A DNA stretch of 64,000 bases from Macrostomum hystrix (Eukaryota; Platyhelminthes; Macrostomidae). Under the pieces are notes generated by a model, which did not search any database, was not told the DNA's origin, and saw nothing but the letters and a program-made list of their open reading frames with translations. Location of the stretch: the NCBI GenBank assembly GCA_950097015.1, contig CATNEN010000039.1:14850501-14914500 (forward strand), given 5' to 3'. Each line of letters starts with the position of its first letter. Within the stretch, counting starts at the first letter, position 1. This document shows, piece by piece, positions 40,530 through 50,873 of this stretch. The position numbers and the translations under genes were made by a program.

Positions 40530-42732
40530 TTCCGATTGGCTCAACTGGCTGACTTGCAGTTGTGAGTGCCGTGTGAGTGCGAAAGTCGCTTAGTGGGCCT
40601 GGCTGCCGTGAGTTGATTGGCTGGACTGCGCTGGCTTGGGGGGTTTGCTCTAACCCCTGCTTGCGATGCCAGTGTTGTGGCTGCTAGCCAAATAAGCGAG
40701 GCGAGGCCAAGTCCAGTTAACCAAGGGTGAGGGTGCTCTCTCGCGTAGCGAGAGCCGTGTATATATATTATTGAACCTCACATGTACATTGATTACATAA
40801 GTACACTATGAGCAAATGTGCATTCACAACAACCACCCCGTGGAGTCGTTGCTGTAAATAGATGTGTGTAGTGCTGAGAGGCAGTACGTTTTTAGGGCCT
40901 CCCTGGCTCCACTTGGAACCTGTGAATCGTGTGTCTCGCATTCTTACTGGATTAAAAGAAAGCAACATGGTGGCAGCGGTGCGGGCTCTAACCACCCGTA
41001 CAACTTGCGCTCTAAAGACGGAGCGCCCGGTGAAGACTCTGAAGACAATACTGAAAAAGCCAGCGGAGTGCGGGAGCCGGTTTCACTGGAGGGCGCGAAT
41101 CTAATGGAAACAAATGAAGTTGCTTCTGACGCACCAGAGCCGGCAACTTCAGGAATCGACTCGCGCGCAAGAAAGACAGTCAGCGTTCACATGGATTAAC
41201 TGGCGCGTCAGCAGGCAGAGTTCACGAGGCCATGCCACGGCCTCCAGCGGCGGAACCCAAGCTATTTAAGCTGACGGACTCTGATGACATCGAGGCCTTC
41301 CTGATGACTTTCGAAAGGACTGCCGCATCGTGTGGATGGCAAAAATCGGAGTGGGCGATCTGGCTGGCACCGCTCTTGACAGGCGTCGCGCAGAGTGCAT
41401 TCCACAGTCTGACGACAGCTGCGAGCGCGGATTACGACCTGGCGAAGGCAACTATCCTAGCGAGGTACAACATCGGCGAGGAGACCTACCGACAGTTATT
41501 CCGGTCTCTGCTGAAGTCACCCGAAGAGACCTTCCAGGTGTTCGCGACAAAGCTGGAAGACCTGTTTGACCGGTGGATGATAGCTGGACTGGACGAGGAC
41601 CAAAGAGAGGCGCTGTTAGGAGATGACCCATCGTCAAGCAGAAGGTGCTCCTGGAGCAGTTTACAGAGTCTCTGATAAGGGGACTGTAAGTGTGGATGCG
41701 AGAGAGAAAGCCGAAGAACATCAAAGAGGCGGCGAATCTGGCCGATGACTGCAATGGCAAGGAACAACGACAAGACCAGTGGAACACCAGGACACCCGAA
41801 CCAGGAGACTGCGGAAGGGGCTACTGTACCCCATGCTATCGCCCGACAAAGGACAGTTAAACTAGCGCAAAGTCTCAAGCCTCCGATCAGCTGCTTCAAT
41901 TGTGGAGGCCCCCACAAGAGGTTTCAGTGTCTCAACAAGCCTTTCAATGTCCACCTGGCCTCAGAAGCAAGAGCTATGGATGGGGCCTCGGACAGGTTTA
42001 TCACCGGGCAGGCAGACGGCATGAAATTCCGACGCAGCTGCCTGCCTGAGCACAACAATTGGACAGGACACCACGCACTACTACGCTGCTTTGGTGGCGA
42101 CCTACACCGCCTTCCTATCGCTAAAGTGGAGCTGCACCTAAAGGGCTACACAGGAACTACCGAGGTCTGCGAGATCCGACTCACTCCCTGTTGGCGCTTT
42201 GGCTCGACTGGATGTGATTAGCCAGCTCCAGCCAGGGGTTGGAGGCACCCCTAGCACAGGCGCGCGGGGGTTAAAGGCCTACCCCTCCCAGCCAATGAGA
42301 GAGAGAGGGTGAGTGCGCCACACCACCCAAAACCCCGGTTAGAGGGGGACGAGAGGCTTCACGTGGAAGGCATTGTGGCCAGCGGCCTAAACCAGATCGA
42401 TCCGGAACCGGCTAATAAAGCAAAACCGAGAATGACTAGAGCGCAGGTGCGTAAACACGAGCGAGAGTACAAGGCGAAACAGGAAACAGCAGTGCGCCCC
42501 GTTGCATTAGATTACCAGGCAGCCCTACAAGACGACAGTGAGCTTCAGGCGGCAATACAAACCAGTGAACTTGTAAAAGAAAGCAACGGCAGATTGTATC
42601 GACGTCAAGCAGTCGGCGAGGACCAACTGGTGCTTCCGAGAGCTCTGCTTCCGAGAGCCCGGAGATCAGGTGCTGCTGCTGTTGCCATCGACAGCCAAGA
42701 AGCTCCACGCTGCAGAATGGCGCGGCCCCTAT

Positions 42733-43326
42733 TGCAACACACTTAATGTGGGGAACGAACCTCGCGCTGGCAGACCGAGACCGGATTCTGGCTTGTTTGC
42801 CTTCGTCAGTCAGCCAAAGCCACACGCAGTCCTCTCCCACCACTCATAGTGTGCACAGAAGTCTCTTTTAACCTTGCCATTTTCTATGCCGATACTTTTT
42901 TAATGTTATGTGAGAGTTTTGCAGCCAAGTCTTTGCTTTTCTACTGTTGTCAGTAGTCTGAATTGTATCTCTCATATATACACCCTTCTTCAAATGTTGG
43001 CACTCTTGCCAACAAATTTTTCTGCTGGCTCTCTTACCCTCCTTTTTGGGGTGGCCAGATACGCTCACTGCAGGGAACCAATTGTAACACACTAAAAGTG
43101 GGGAACGAACCTCACGCTGGCAGACCGAGACCGGTTTCTGGCTTGTTTGCCTTCGTCAGTCAGCCAAAGCCACACGCAGTCCTCTCCCACCACTTATAGT
43201 GTGCACGGAAATCTCTTTTAACCTTGCCATTTTCTATGGCGCTACATTTTTAATGTTTTGTGAGAGTTTTGCAGCCAAGTCATTGCTTTTCTACTGTTGT
43301 CAGTAGTCTGAATTATATCTCTCACA
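42733..43326 (-). mobile_element. TRIM-like miniature LTR element (594 bp)
   Basis: Two 244-bp direct repeats (42733-42976 and 43083-43326) enclose only 106 bp. The 5-bp target duplication CCTAT lies at 42728-42732 and 43327-43331, exactly splitting the WRGPY-EVLQK coding sequence of the host element. On the minus strand the LTR end ...TGTTACA is followed by AT then TGGTTCCCTGC, a plausible primer-binding site, and a purine-rich GAAGAAGGG lies before the other repeat. There is no coding capacity. The repeats differ at roughly ten sites, so it is older than the other LTR elements here. Confidence 0.85.
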
Positions 43327-43345
43327 CCTATGAAGTACTGCAGAA

Positions 43346-44469
43346 GTGCGGCGACGTGAACTACCGGATCCGTATTGGCACGGCAACCAATACGTTCCAC
43401 ATCAATCTGCTCAAGTAATATACAGTGCGCGAGAGTCGATTTTGATGCACCTGTCAGCGACAACGACAGGCGCTCTTGCGCTGTCCGACCGTCTGAGCCC
43501 GGACGAGAGGGACCGTCTCCAGCAGCTGGTGCAGGACTTCGTGAACGTCTTCAATGAGATCCTGGGTAGGACCGACTTGGTGGAGCACCAAATCCGGACG
43601 ACATCTGACCGTATAGTGCGTATCCGGCCGCGGCGGGAGCCGCAGGCGTATCGACAGGTGCTCAAAGAGGAGATCCAACGCATGCTGGACCTCGGAGTGA
43701 TCGAACCGTGGACTGTGACTACTGCTCCCCGGTCTGTCTAGTGGCCAAGAAGGACGGCTCGGTCCGATTCAAGGCGCTAAATGAGCTGGTGGCATTCGAT
43801 TCCTACCCAATGAAGAACCTCGAGGATCTGCTGGAGCAAGTCACCAGGGCCAAGTTCATATCCAAGCTAGACTGCTGCAAGGGCTACTGGCAGATTCCTC
43901 TGTCCGAGAGCTCGAAGCGGCTGACAGCACTCGCGGCCGGTGGCAAGCTTTACCAATTCACCGTAATGCCCATGGGCTTAAACTGCGGCAGCGCAACGTA
44001 CCAGAGGCTCATGGACAAGATGGTCCAAGGGCTGGGCAAAGCAGACTCATACGTCGACGACAGCGCCGTGTTCAGCGAGACCTTCGAGCAGCACGTTCAC
44101 GACCTGAGGCAGGTGTTAGGCCGCCTCCAGGCTGCCGGTCTGACGGTGCAGCCTCGCAAATGCTACCTGGGCGGCAACTCGGTGGACTACCTCGGCTTCA
44201 AGCTCGGCCGAGGCCATATTGGCACGAGCGAGGATCGAGTGCGGACTGTCACTGCACTGGCTCGACCCAAGACCAAGGCCCAGCTGCGATCAGTGCTCGG
44301 AGTGCTCAACCACTACCGTCGGTTCGTGCCCGGCTACTCCGACAAGGTGGCAGCCCTGACGGACCTCACGAAGAAGTCGGCGCCCGAGGACCTAAGAGCG
44401 GCCTGGGGAGAACAGCAGACTCGAGGCTTCGACTCGAGCCAACAGACTGACTCAAGATTTAGTGACTGA
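43346..44469 (+). pseudogene. Gmr1-like RT fragment, copy A
   Basis: Two frames overlap at 43708-43741. The first covers the RT approach (LSPDERDRLQQLVQDFVNVF, QRMLDLGVIEPWT), the second RT proper (SKLDCCKGYWQIPLSES, MPMGLNCGSATYQRLMDK, YVDDSAVFS, VLNHYRRFVPGYSDKVAALT). The element stops at the beginning of RNase H, within the sequence that seeds a 19-bp repeat. Confidence 0.85.
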
Positions 44470-44475
44470 CTCAAG

Positions 44476-45250
44476 ATGGCCTTCTTTTCCCGTCGTGCCC
44501 GGTTCCGGCTGCGGCGGGCTTCTTCGACCGTTTGGAGCGGCCGGTCATCGTTTCCTGAGCCCCGCTAGTAGGTGAACCGGAGGGGCCGGCATTGGCGCTG
44601 TCAATGGCGGAGGGGCCGGGTTTGTAGCGGGAGCTTCAGTCCCGGTTTCAACGATGGCATTAGCAGAAGCCATAGCTGAAATCAGGTGCGGGGTTTACTC
44701 ATAAGCGAGGTAAAAAGCCTTTGGCACCTCTCCCTCAGAGCCCAGGCCAGACGTACCTGAATGATCAGGTGGGGTCCTGGATGGGTCGTCAAGCGCCGTT
44801 GGTTATTCTGTCCGTCTTTCTGTCGGATATTCTGTTATATTTCCAGTTCTGATTTAATTTCAGATGTTTAACAACTGAAAAATATCTCATTGTGATAACG
44901 ATTGAGCATTTATTTTTAAGCAGGTGTAACTTTTTTGCTTCAGTAATTATTTTGCACGAATTGTCATTTTTTAAATAAACATGACTACTTTCAAACGACA
45001 AGCCATGTTTAACTGATCATTGTGCTGCTTGTGCGGTGTATTAAAAAACAATTCAACACAGACAGATATATTTAGGAACAAAATATTACAAAGCTGACAT
45101 GCTTGAGATTTGCAACGTAAGTCGGTCCGTTTTTTCTATTGAGAGGAGGCTTTTAGCACCTTGATTTTTTCAGCACATTTTCAGACAGAACTTTGAAAAC
45201 ATTATTCCATACATTCAACTCATCAATTCAATGCTTTCAATACATTCAAC
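44476..45250. other. Spacer between RT fragment and Ly6-like gene A
   Basis: 44476-44800 is GC-rich. A 42-codon minus-strand frame (44671-44546, MASANAIVETGTEAPATNPA) is too short to call. From about 44828 the sequence matches 60112 onward, marking the left edge of the duplicated block. Confidence 0.4.
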
Positions 45251-45287
45251 ACATCAAACACAACATTAAAAACTGTTAGCGCAAAGT

Positions 45288-46306
45288 CTACAGCGCTGGC
45301 AGCAGCATCGCTAGCAGTATCGTGCAGCCCAACAGTACGGATACGAACAGCAAATTCTGGTGCCTAGCACCCGCAGCAGTCGGGGTTGCACCCGCGGCAG
45401 TCGTGGTTGCACCTGCAGCAGTCGGGGTTGCACCCGTAGCAGTCGGGATTGCACCCGCGGCAGTCGTGGTTGCACCCGCGGCAGTCGTGGTTGCACCCGC
45501 GGCAGTCGTGGTTGCACCCGCAGCAGTTGGGGTTGCACCCGCAACAGTCGTGGTTGCACCCGCAGCAGTCGGGGTTGCGCCTGCAGCAGTCGTGGTTTCA
45601 CCCGCGGCAGTCGTGGTTGCAGGAGGAGTGTACATCCGTAATGAGCTACAATCAGACTTTGCTGCGTTTGGAGTGCATTCGTAGCGTTCCATCTTCCGAT
45701 GTCTCGAGTAGTAGTTATACAGCATGTTGACATACATTTCACAGCCGATAATTGTAACATAGCCCCCGTCTTTGGGGGCTATGAAGTCCAATTTAAGGCA
45801 CTTTTCTGATGGAGGGCAAAAAATTTCAGATGGAAATTCTTGCGCCCAATCGACCTTCCATTTTTTGTAGTGAAGGCATGGTGCCAGATCACGTTCTAGA
45901 TCGTTGGTCAAGTTAAATACACTCGCTTTATTGCATTTTTCACCCGTGCAGTCTTTGCAATATTTTGTAGCAAGACAGGAGCCGCAACCATATTTCAGTC
46001 GCTAAAAAAGTTTCCGCATAGGGCAAAATTTATAGGGCGAACTGTTGCTTTATGATTTCGAATTGATATGCTAATTAAATTAGTTTAATTCATTCGGTCG
46101 CTCACCACTTCGCCTTCAGTTGGATCATATTCCACTTTACACTTGGTGACGCTGGCAGGAGTACAATCTGTATCAGTATCGTCATTCTTATATTCATAAA
46201 ATGGTACTTTATGATTCCTCGACCAGATACATTTAATACAATCAGCCAGCTGAATGCCTCCAAGTGCAAGAAACACGCCAACAATAACCAGCTTCATAGT
46301 CGTCAT
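45288..46306 (-). CDS. Ly6/uPAR-like secreted GPI-anchored protein with mucin-like stalk, copy A
   Basis: Exon 1 (46306-46106) and exon 2 (46001-45288) join in phase across GTG|GTGAGC and TTTAG|CGA into 304 residues. The N-terminal signal peptide is MKLVIVGVFLALGGIQLADC. A cysteine-rich extracellular domain ends its first part with CGSCLATKYCKDCTGEKCNK, resembling the Cys-Asn end of a three-finger Ly6 fold, and a second Cys-containing segment follows. Next is a tandem ATTTAAG stalk of about 70 residues (dense O-glycosylation candidate), then a C-terminal hydrophobic tail LLFVSVLLGCTILLAMLLPA fit for GPI-anchor addition. A paralogue lies at 60663-61747. The family call is from Cys pattern only and is moderate. 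Confidence 0.75.
45360..45640 (-). repeat. 21-bp coding repeat (ATTTAAG stalk), copy A
   Basis: About 13 units of 21 bp coding for Ala-Thr-Thr-Thr-Ala-Ala-Gly with Pro, Ile and Glu variants. The unit number and order differ from copy B, showing repeat turnover after the duplication. Confidence 0.93.
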
Positions 46307-46691
46307 GATTGCCAGCTTCGATTCCGAATAGCCCAGTTAGATTTGGTCGATTAGCTGGCAGGTGGCAGTTGAACTGCAGTCAATTCTTGATCCGATTTGC
46401 AACGGCTGAGTAGAATCGGCCAGAATGCTGAGTCGAGTGTTGTCAGTTGTTGGATTTGATTTTTCGTTTCGGGCCGCTGCCCCTTCAACATGCTGCAGAA
46501 AATGCAGGTGCGAGCCGGCTTGGTCTATGGCTGCGCTGGCTGACACAGGGGTGCCCGCCTTTTGTCTATGGCAATTTTCAGCTCTACTTTGCTTTTTTCA
46601 TGCACGACTTTTCTGAGATGAACTTTTGTGTTGTACTATTAGAAATCTTTCTAGCTTATTGGAGTTTCTCTCTAACTAAGAAGTATTGCAC
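46307..46691 (-). other. Upstream region of Ly6-like gene A, conserved in copy B
   Basis: It contains a 69-codon minus-strand frame (46546-46337, MSASAAIDQAGSHLHFLQHV) that is also open in copy B at 61987-61778 with few changes. It may be 5' leader rather than a gene, because the duplication is young enough to explain the similarity. Confidence 0.4.
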
Positions 46692-47005
46692 CACAGAATA
46701 CACCAGAATGCCCAATCAAGCTCCCTGCGAAAAAAAATTGAGGCAAAAACTATTTGCTAGCTACGCTACTTCTAAGGTGAAGTGATTTGCAAGTAGTGCT
46801 GGCTTTTTTATCAACCCGAGTGTATTGAGATCGTCTTTGAGCTTGTCTTTCCTTCCATCTATCCTATCTATTTGATGCCCAGTGTATAATAACTCTGCTT
46901 AGTTGCCTGCGCTCCTTAGAATAAATCACAGAATACAATATTGCTGCATCGCACTTGACTGACGGCTACTTTATTCTGCCCAGTGATTTACGCCTCTGTT
47001 GTGCC

Positions 47006-47115
47006 ATGCCAACAGTCTCACGTCGGCAGTGCGCATCATACGGCTGTAAATCCTATGCGTATAGAAATCGACCTGGAGTTCGTTTTCATAAGTTTCCAAT
47101 CAAGAGTCCTGAAAG
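47006..47115 (+). CDS. THAP zinc-finger exon of the P-like transposase
   Basis: The ATG at 47006 gives MPTVSRRQCASYGCKSYAYR then NRPGVRFHKFPIKSPER, the start of the C2CH THAP DNA-binding domain (C-x4-C and FHKFP). A splice donor GAAAG|GTACGT at 47115/47116 sits where THAP genes often split. The later Cys-His half of the finger is not found nearby. Confidence 0.75.
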
Positions 47116-47137
47116 GTACGTGACATCAGAATTATGA

Positions 47138-48138
47138 TATCTTACGAGTAGCTATGTAGCAGACCTCTCAGCTCTCTCTATTTATTGAATTTACGATTGG
47201 TGAGCTGAGTATTTGGGGGGGATGGTAGCGTAATTTATGAGGGTGAGAGTAGGTATTTTCCACGCTGTTCGGGTTATAACCTAAGGTAGCGCTAATGCCC
47301 GAGCGGCAAGACACTAGCTACTAATGGGAGCGGAATTTCCTGCTGCTGGCACGAGGGCTAAGGTCACTGATCTGGGGCACACAGTCCGTGGGGCGTATCA
47401 GGATGGATTGAAGTTGCCTGGTGAATGTCCTTCGCACTCTCAAGCTTACTTTCCTCTATGGGGTCCGGGATTAATACAGTCTCAAGAGGGAAAAAGGCGG
47501 AGTTTTGGGACTTCAGGGGGGGTATTTAGGGAATTTTTAGGTGGACTTCAGATAGACTTCAGGTGGACTTTTTGGACGGGATTTAAGACGGTATATTGGG
47601 ATTTCAAAGGGATCATATAATAGGGTGGGTTTTGGTAAAGAAGGCCGACGAGAGATCTTTGGGAGAGGATTGGGAAGGCAAAGGTATCTTTAACTGTTTT
47701 CCTTTTATCAGGAAAATAACTCAGAAACTCGGTCTATTTAATAGCGAAACTGGAATAGAGGTTGGAAGTGGAATCGCTTATATTTCGTTGTATCGAACGT
47801 AGAGCTAAACGTTGAGAACGCATAGAACGTAAAGTAGGTCAAACAGGTAGCGGACGGTTAAGCGAGGTGAGCAAGGGTGCGCAAGGGTGAGGCAAGGTTG
47901 TGGCAAGGTCAAGATCGCATTTTCTCTCTATATATACACAAAGAAATTGGGGTGGGTGCATGTTTCTACTTTAAGAGTAATATAACGCACAAAGAGCTCG
48001 GCGTGATATAACGACATTTAGCTAGCGCGTGAGGAAAAATGGCGGGAATTTAAAATTATAAAGAAAACCTAATTTTACACTGCCTCAGTTATTTTAGTCG
48101 CTTCTGACAGGCATGCCATAATAACACGGATTGCTTTC
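47138..48138. other. Non-coding middle of the P-like element
   Basis: No transposase catalytic core is recognised. A 98-codon frame (47324-47620) has no familiar motif. This is where internal deletion or decay removed the RNase-H-like core. Confidence 0.4.
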
Positions 48139-48759
48139 TTGCTCAGTTTGAGATCACTAAAGGTTGTGTCTATGCAACTGTTTTCTAATGGAGACTGCAA
48201 ATCTGTGTTGTCCAGAAATCCTACTCAAGATCACGTAGAGAATGGCTTTGCATGCATCCGACGACGAGGCGGCTTTAATGACTGTCCGGAGTATAAAGAA
48301 GCTGCTGCGGCATTCCGCTCACTGGCCGTCAACCAGTTACTTGGCTGCCCATCGTTTGCTAACAACTGCAAACCCGACAGTTCAGTTCCCATGTTAACCA
48401 ATGTCATTCAGCTAATCACCGATGAAATCAAAGCGGATGGTGAGAAGTTCCCTATCAGTTCCGTTAATGAGAATGCGTGCCTGGCATTGACACAAGTTTA
48501 TGAAGATTCAGGAATGTTCGGAGAAAAGTGTGCCTATGTTGGAGGTTGGATGCTTCACTGCTTGTTGCGGTTGCGCACCGCTTGCCAGGACTGCAAAATG
48601 GGTCTCCTAAGTCGCGATGGTTGCAATGAGGGCATGCGTTTCCTAGAAAAAAGGAATATGCAAGACACTGGAAACGGCGGTCTGTACGTACCAAGTGAAG
48701 CGGTCTTGAAAGCAGTGCAGAAGATGGAGATGGTTTTCGACCAAATTTGCAATGTGTAG
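48139..48759 (+). pseudogene. C-terminal part of P-element transposase
   Basis: The frame contains LSRNPTQDHVENGFACIRRR then GGFNDCPEYKEAAAAFRSL. It corresponds to the conserved QD-x-(L/V)EN-x-F-x-x-(I/V)R...GG-x-(N/D)-D block near the end of P and THAP9 transposases. A Cys-rich tail follows to the stop. The frame starts without an ATG, so it was an internal exon. Confidence 0.75.
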
Positions 48760-49428
48760 GACTCGATTAGAGTATGGAAGGGAATCAGTATCAGTGCCAG
48801 AGTCCAGCCTGCAGCACAAGCAGCTGCTGCAACTGAGCTACATCTACACAACAGTGAGCACACAAATGAATGGCTTTCATCTCTCACATTTGTACACACG
48901 CCTGCGGTTACATCACTGGTGCAAAGCTCAACAGGCATTACTTCGAGCTGCCAGGAAGCGCGGAGCTCCGAGTACGAGTACAGCTTCAGCAGAACAACGA
49001 AAGCTGGGGCGCCTGTTATCCGCTAAAGTATAGGATGCCTGTTGTTTGATGCTTAAACTGCTGCTCATGTTGCTGTTTATAAACTGTTCTAGTTTGCAAA
49101 TTTCATGTTCAATTTTTATGTACACCTATATCACGTACCCAATTGCTTTGAACTGCTGCTCATTCTGCTGTTTCTTAACTGTTCTAGTTAGTGTTGAATG
49201 CTCACAAATAATATCTGCATTTTTATGTCGCTACAGCTGCAAATATACAATCGGGCCTCTCTGTCCATAAAAAGCTCCAACCTGAATAGACATACAAAAG
49301 GGTGACTACTTCTCAAATTTTAGTACTACTTAACTCTTCTTCACCTCAGGAGTAGTGTCTATGGCTTTATATTTCGGCTTTAGATTTGGAAGCTGATTGA
49401 GCATTCTAGTGTATTCTGTGTATTGCAC

Positions 49429-49810
49429 TTTACAAGCATCGAATGTATGTTTCACATGGGCCCATATTTGACAGACTTTTTAGACAGAACCAGGTTAACG
49501 AAAACTAGGCTAGCAATGAAGTCGGTGACTTATTACGGGATGAGTGAGCCGTGATGCATATCAAAGTATGCAGCAAGTTCTTCAAAGTTCAACCAATACA
49601 ATGTATCCTATATGTATCGAAGGTCTCTGTCTTCTCACTGGCTCATATATAATACTAACCAAACCGAAAGCATCGAACTGAAAATGAAAATGATGCAAAA
49701 CATAATGGCAATAAGTTCATTCAGTTGTCACTGTCAGACTTTATGTTTGTACCCAGAGCTGCATTACAGAAGAGCATAAGCGTATTCTACGGGCACCATG
49801 GCACGATCGC
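49429..49810. other. Tail of duplicated block and unannotated spacer
   Basis: 49429-49507 matches 62133-62214. The remainder shows no gene. Confidence 0.4.
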
Positions 49811-50040
49811 GGGGGCGAGTGGGTCAGCGGCTAACGTCGCTGCCTCGCACTCCAAAGGACGCTAGTTCGATTCACCCTTCAAGTCACGATTAATTTCGGG
49901 ACTTGTTGGGGGGGTTTGGACAGTAGCGACCGGCGGAGGTGCACCATATTTCGTGCAATCAAAGCTTGAAATAATAGCTTCGCTCCTACCTTCTGTGTGC
50001 CTGTTCTGCGTTGTATGAGTTTGTGCGTTGGCGCTGGGGC
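49811..50040 (+). mobile_element. tRNA-derived SINE-like sequence, probably split by the hAT-like MITE
   Basis: A tRNA-like head has an A-box-like GTGGGTCAGCGG (about 49820) and a good B box GTTCGATTC (49865-49873). The non-tRNA body runs into the MITE target site, and its continuation probably resumes at 55812 and ends in the GATAGAAGAGATAGAT tail near 56165. It differs from the SINE family at 19-21 kb. Confidence 0.6.
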
Positions 50041-50873
50041 TAGGGATGCCAACCGGTTTTTAAACCGGTTTAAAAAACGGTTTTTAGCAGGAAAACCGGT
50101 TCTAAAAAACCCGGTTTTTTGTCCGGTTTTTTGGTGGTTTTTAATGGGTTTTTTATTTTAATTATGTCTCACAGAGTCACACTTTTTGCACTTTGGAGAA
50201 AAAATAACTGGTAACAAAATTTGCTTCGTGGTGGCAGCGCTACTAAGTCCTTTCAAATTGAACATTAAACTTAAAATTAAATCTAAGTTGAACTTGAAGT
50301 ATAAATCTAAATTGGGGCCTAATCTAAAACTATCTAAGTCTAAAAATAAAAACATCAAGGGTTCGCCGTTTCTAATCTAACCATCTCAGGGTACCGCCAG
50401 TTTGCCTTGGCCAAAATCATCAAATTAATCAATAATTGCTACCAGTGCATCATTAAGTTTAAAGTTATTATTCAGCAAAATTAAGAGTTCGCGAATTAGT
50501 TACGAACTAATCCGAACTAAATCTCAATTTATATTAAGTTCGCATTGGGTCTTTATTTTATTTCGCATTTAGTTCGCATTGGCTACGGAACGATTCCGAA
50601 GAAAGTCCACGGAAAATTTGAATTGGCGCGATATTCAATTTCCGCGAAACCTAACTGTAAGCAGCTTAGAGTTCGCGGCCCGCAGTGTACACTGCGGGGG
50701 TAGAGCGTACACGCCTGCGTGCGTGCTTGCGTGGCGTGATTGGGGGGTGGGTACGCCCACCCCAGTGTTTCTGGCCAAATATAATAGTGCTAGCGAGCCG
50801 GTATGGCTCTTCGCGTTTTGTGTGCATGCTACCTGACAAACCAGCGTCTTACACTGGTGGCAGCGGTCTCAGC

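Larger units (their letters stand above)
36199..40831 (-). mobile_element. Ty3/gypsy LTR retrotransposon Gyp-A
   Basis: 4633 bp on the minus strand. The 159-bp LTRs at 36199-36357 and 40673-40831 look identical. The 5-bp target duplication ACCAC lies at 36194-36198 and 40832-40836. It encodes gag-pol in one frame with a single frameshift. It is inserted inside the 5' LTR of an older gypsy element. Confidence 0.95.
36172..40967 (+). repeat. 5' LTR of the Gmr1-like gypsy element, split by another element
   Basis: TGTAACGTTAAC begins at 36172, and GAAAGCAACA ends at 40967 directly before a primer-binding site TGGTGGCAGCGGTG. Removing 36199-40831 and one ACCAC copy leaves about 160 bp of LTR starting TG and ending CA. 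No matching 3' LTR was found, so the left boundary is inferred from the TG and the flanking LINE remnant. Confidence 0.5.
40968..44475 (+). pseudogene. Gmr1-like Ty3/gypsy element, decayed, integrase remnants before RT
   Basis: In order: a primer-binding site (40968); gag start with HPYNLRSKDG; a gag domain (41232-41640, LFKLTDSDDIEAFLMTFERT); a zinc knuckle (CFNCGGPHKRFQC, about 41890); an integrase-upstream linker (LVLPRAL near 42630); an integrase C-terminal piece (GDQVLLLLPSTAKKLH, WRGPY, then EVLQKCGDVNYRIRI and FHINLLK at 43330-43415); and only then RT (43436-44440, ending in early RNase H). The integrase core and protease are deleted, and there are several frame changes. The order integrase-RT is that of Gmr1-like gypsy elements rather than ordinary gypsy. 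A TRIM element sits inside the integrase tail. Confidence 0.8.
46692..49420 (+). mobile_element. P-superfamily (THAP) DNA transposon
   Basis: Terminal inverted repeats of about 33 bp begin cacagaatacaccagaatgc at the left and the reverse complement cacagaatacactagaatgc at the right. The 8-bp target duplication TATTGCAC lies at 46684-46691 and 49421-49428. The paralogous block has a single uninterrupted TATTGCAC at 62125-62132, a natural empty site. The interior has a THAP zinc finger and a C-terminal P-transposase segment. An 11-bp copy of the terminal motif (CACAGAATACA) recurs at 46927-46937, as subterminal repeats do in Drosophila P. At 2.73 kb with about 1 kb non-coding in the middle, it is probably internally deleted. 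Confidence 0.9.
44828..49507. repeat. Duplicated block, copy A (contains Ly6-like gene A)
   Basis: It matches 60112-62214 over the gene, its intron and about 0.5 kb upstream. It is interrupted by the P-like transposon at 46692-49420 and resumes at 49421 with TATTGCACTTTACAAGC and the matching tail. Confidence 0.9.

Noticed and set aside
45360-45640. His/Cys-rich or Val/Ala/Pro-rich proteins on other frames of the Ly6 stalk repeats
   Set aside because: Only the minus frame with signal peptide, cysteine domain and GPI tail is gene-like; the others exist because the unit is 21 bp.
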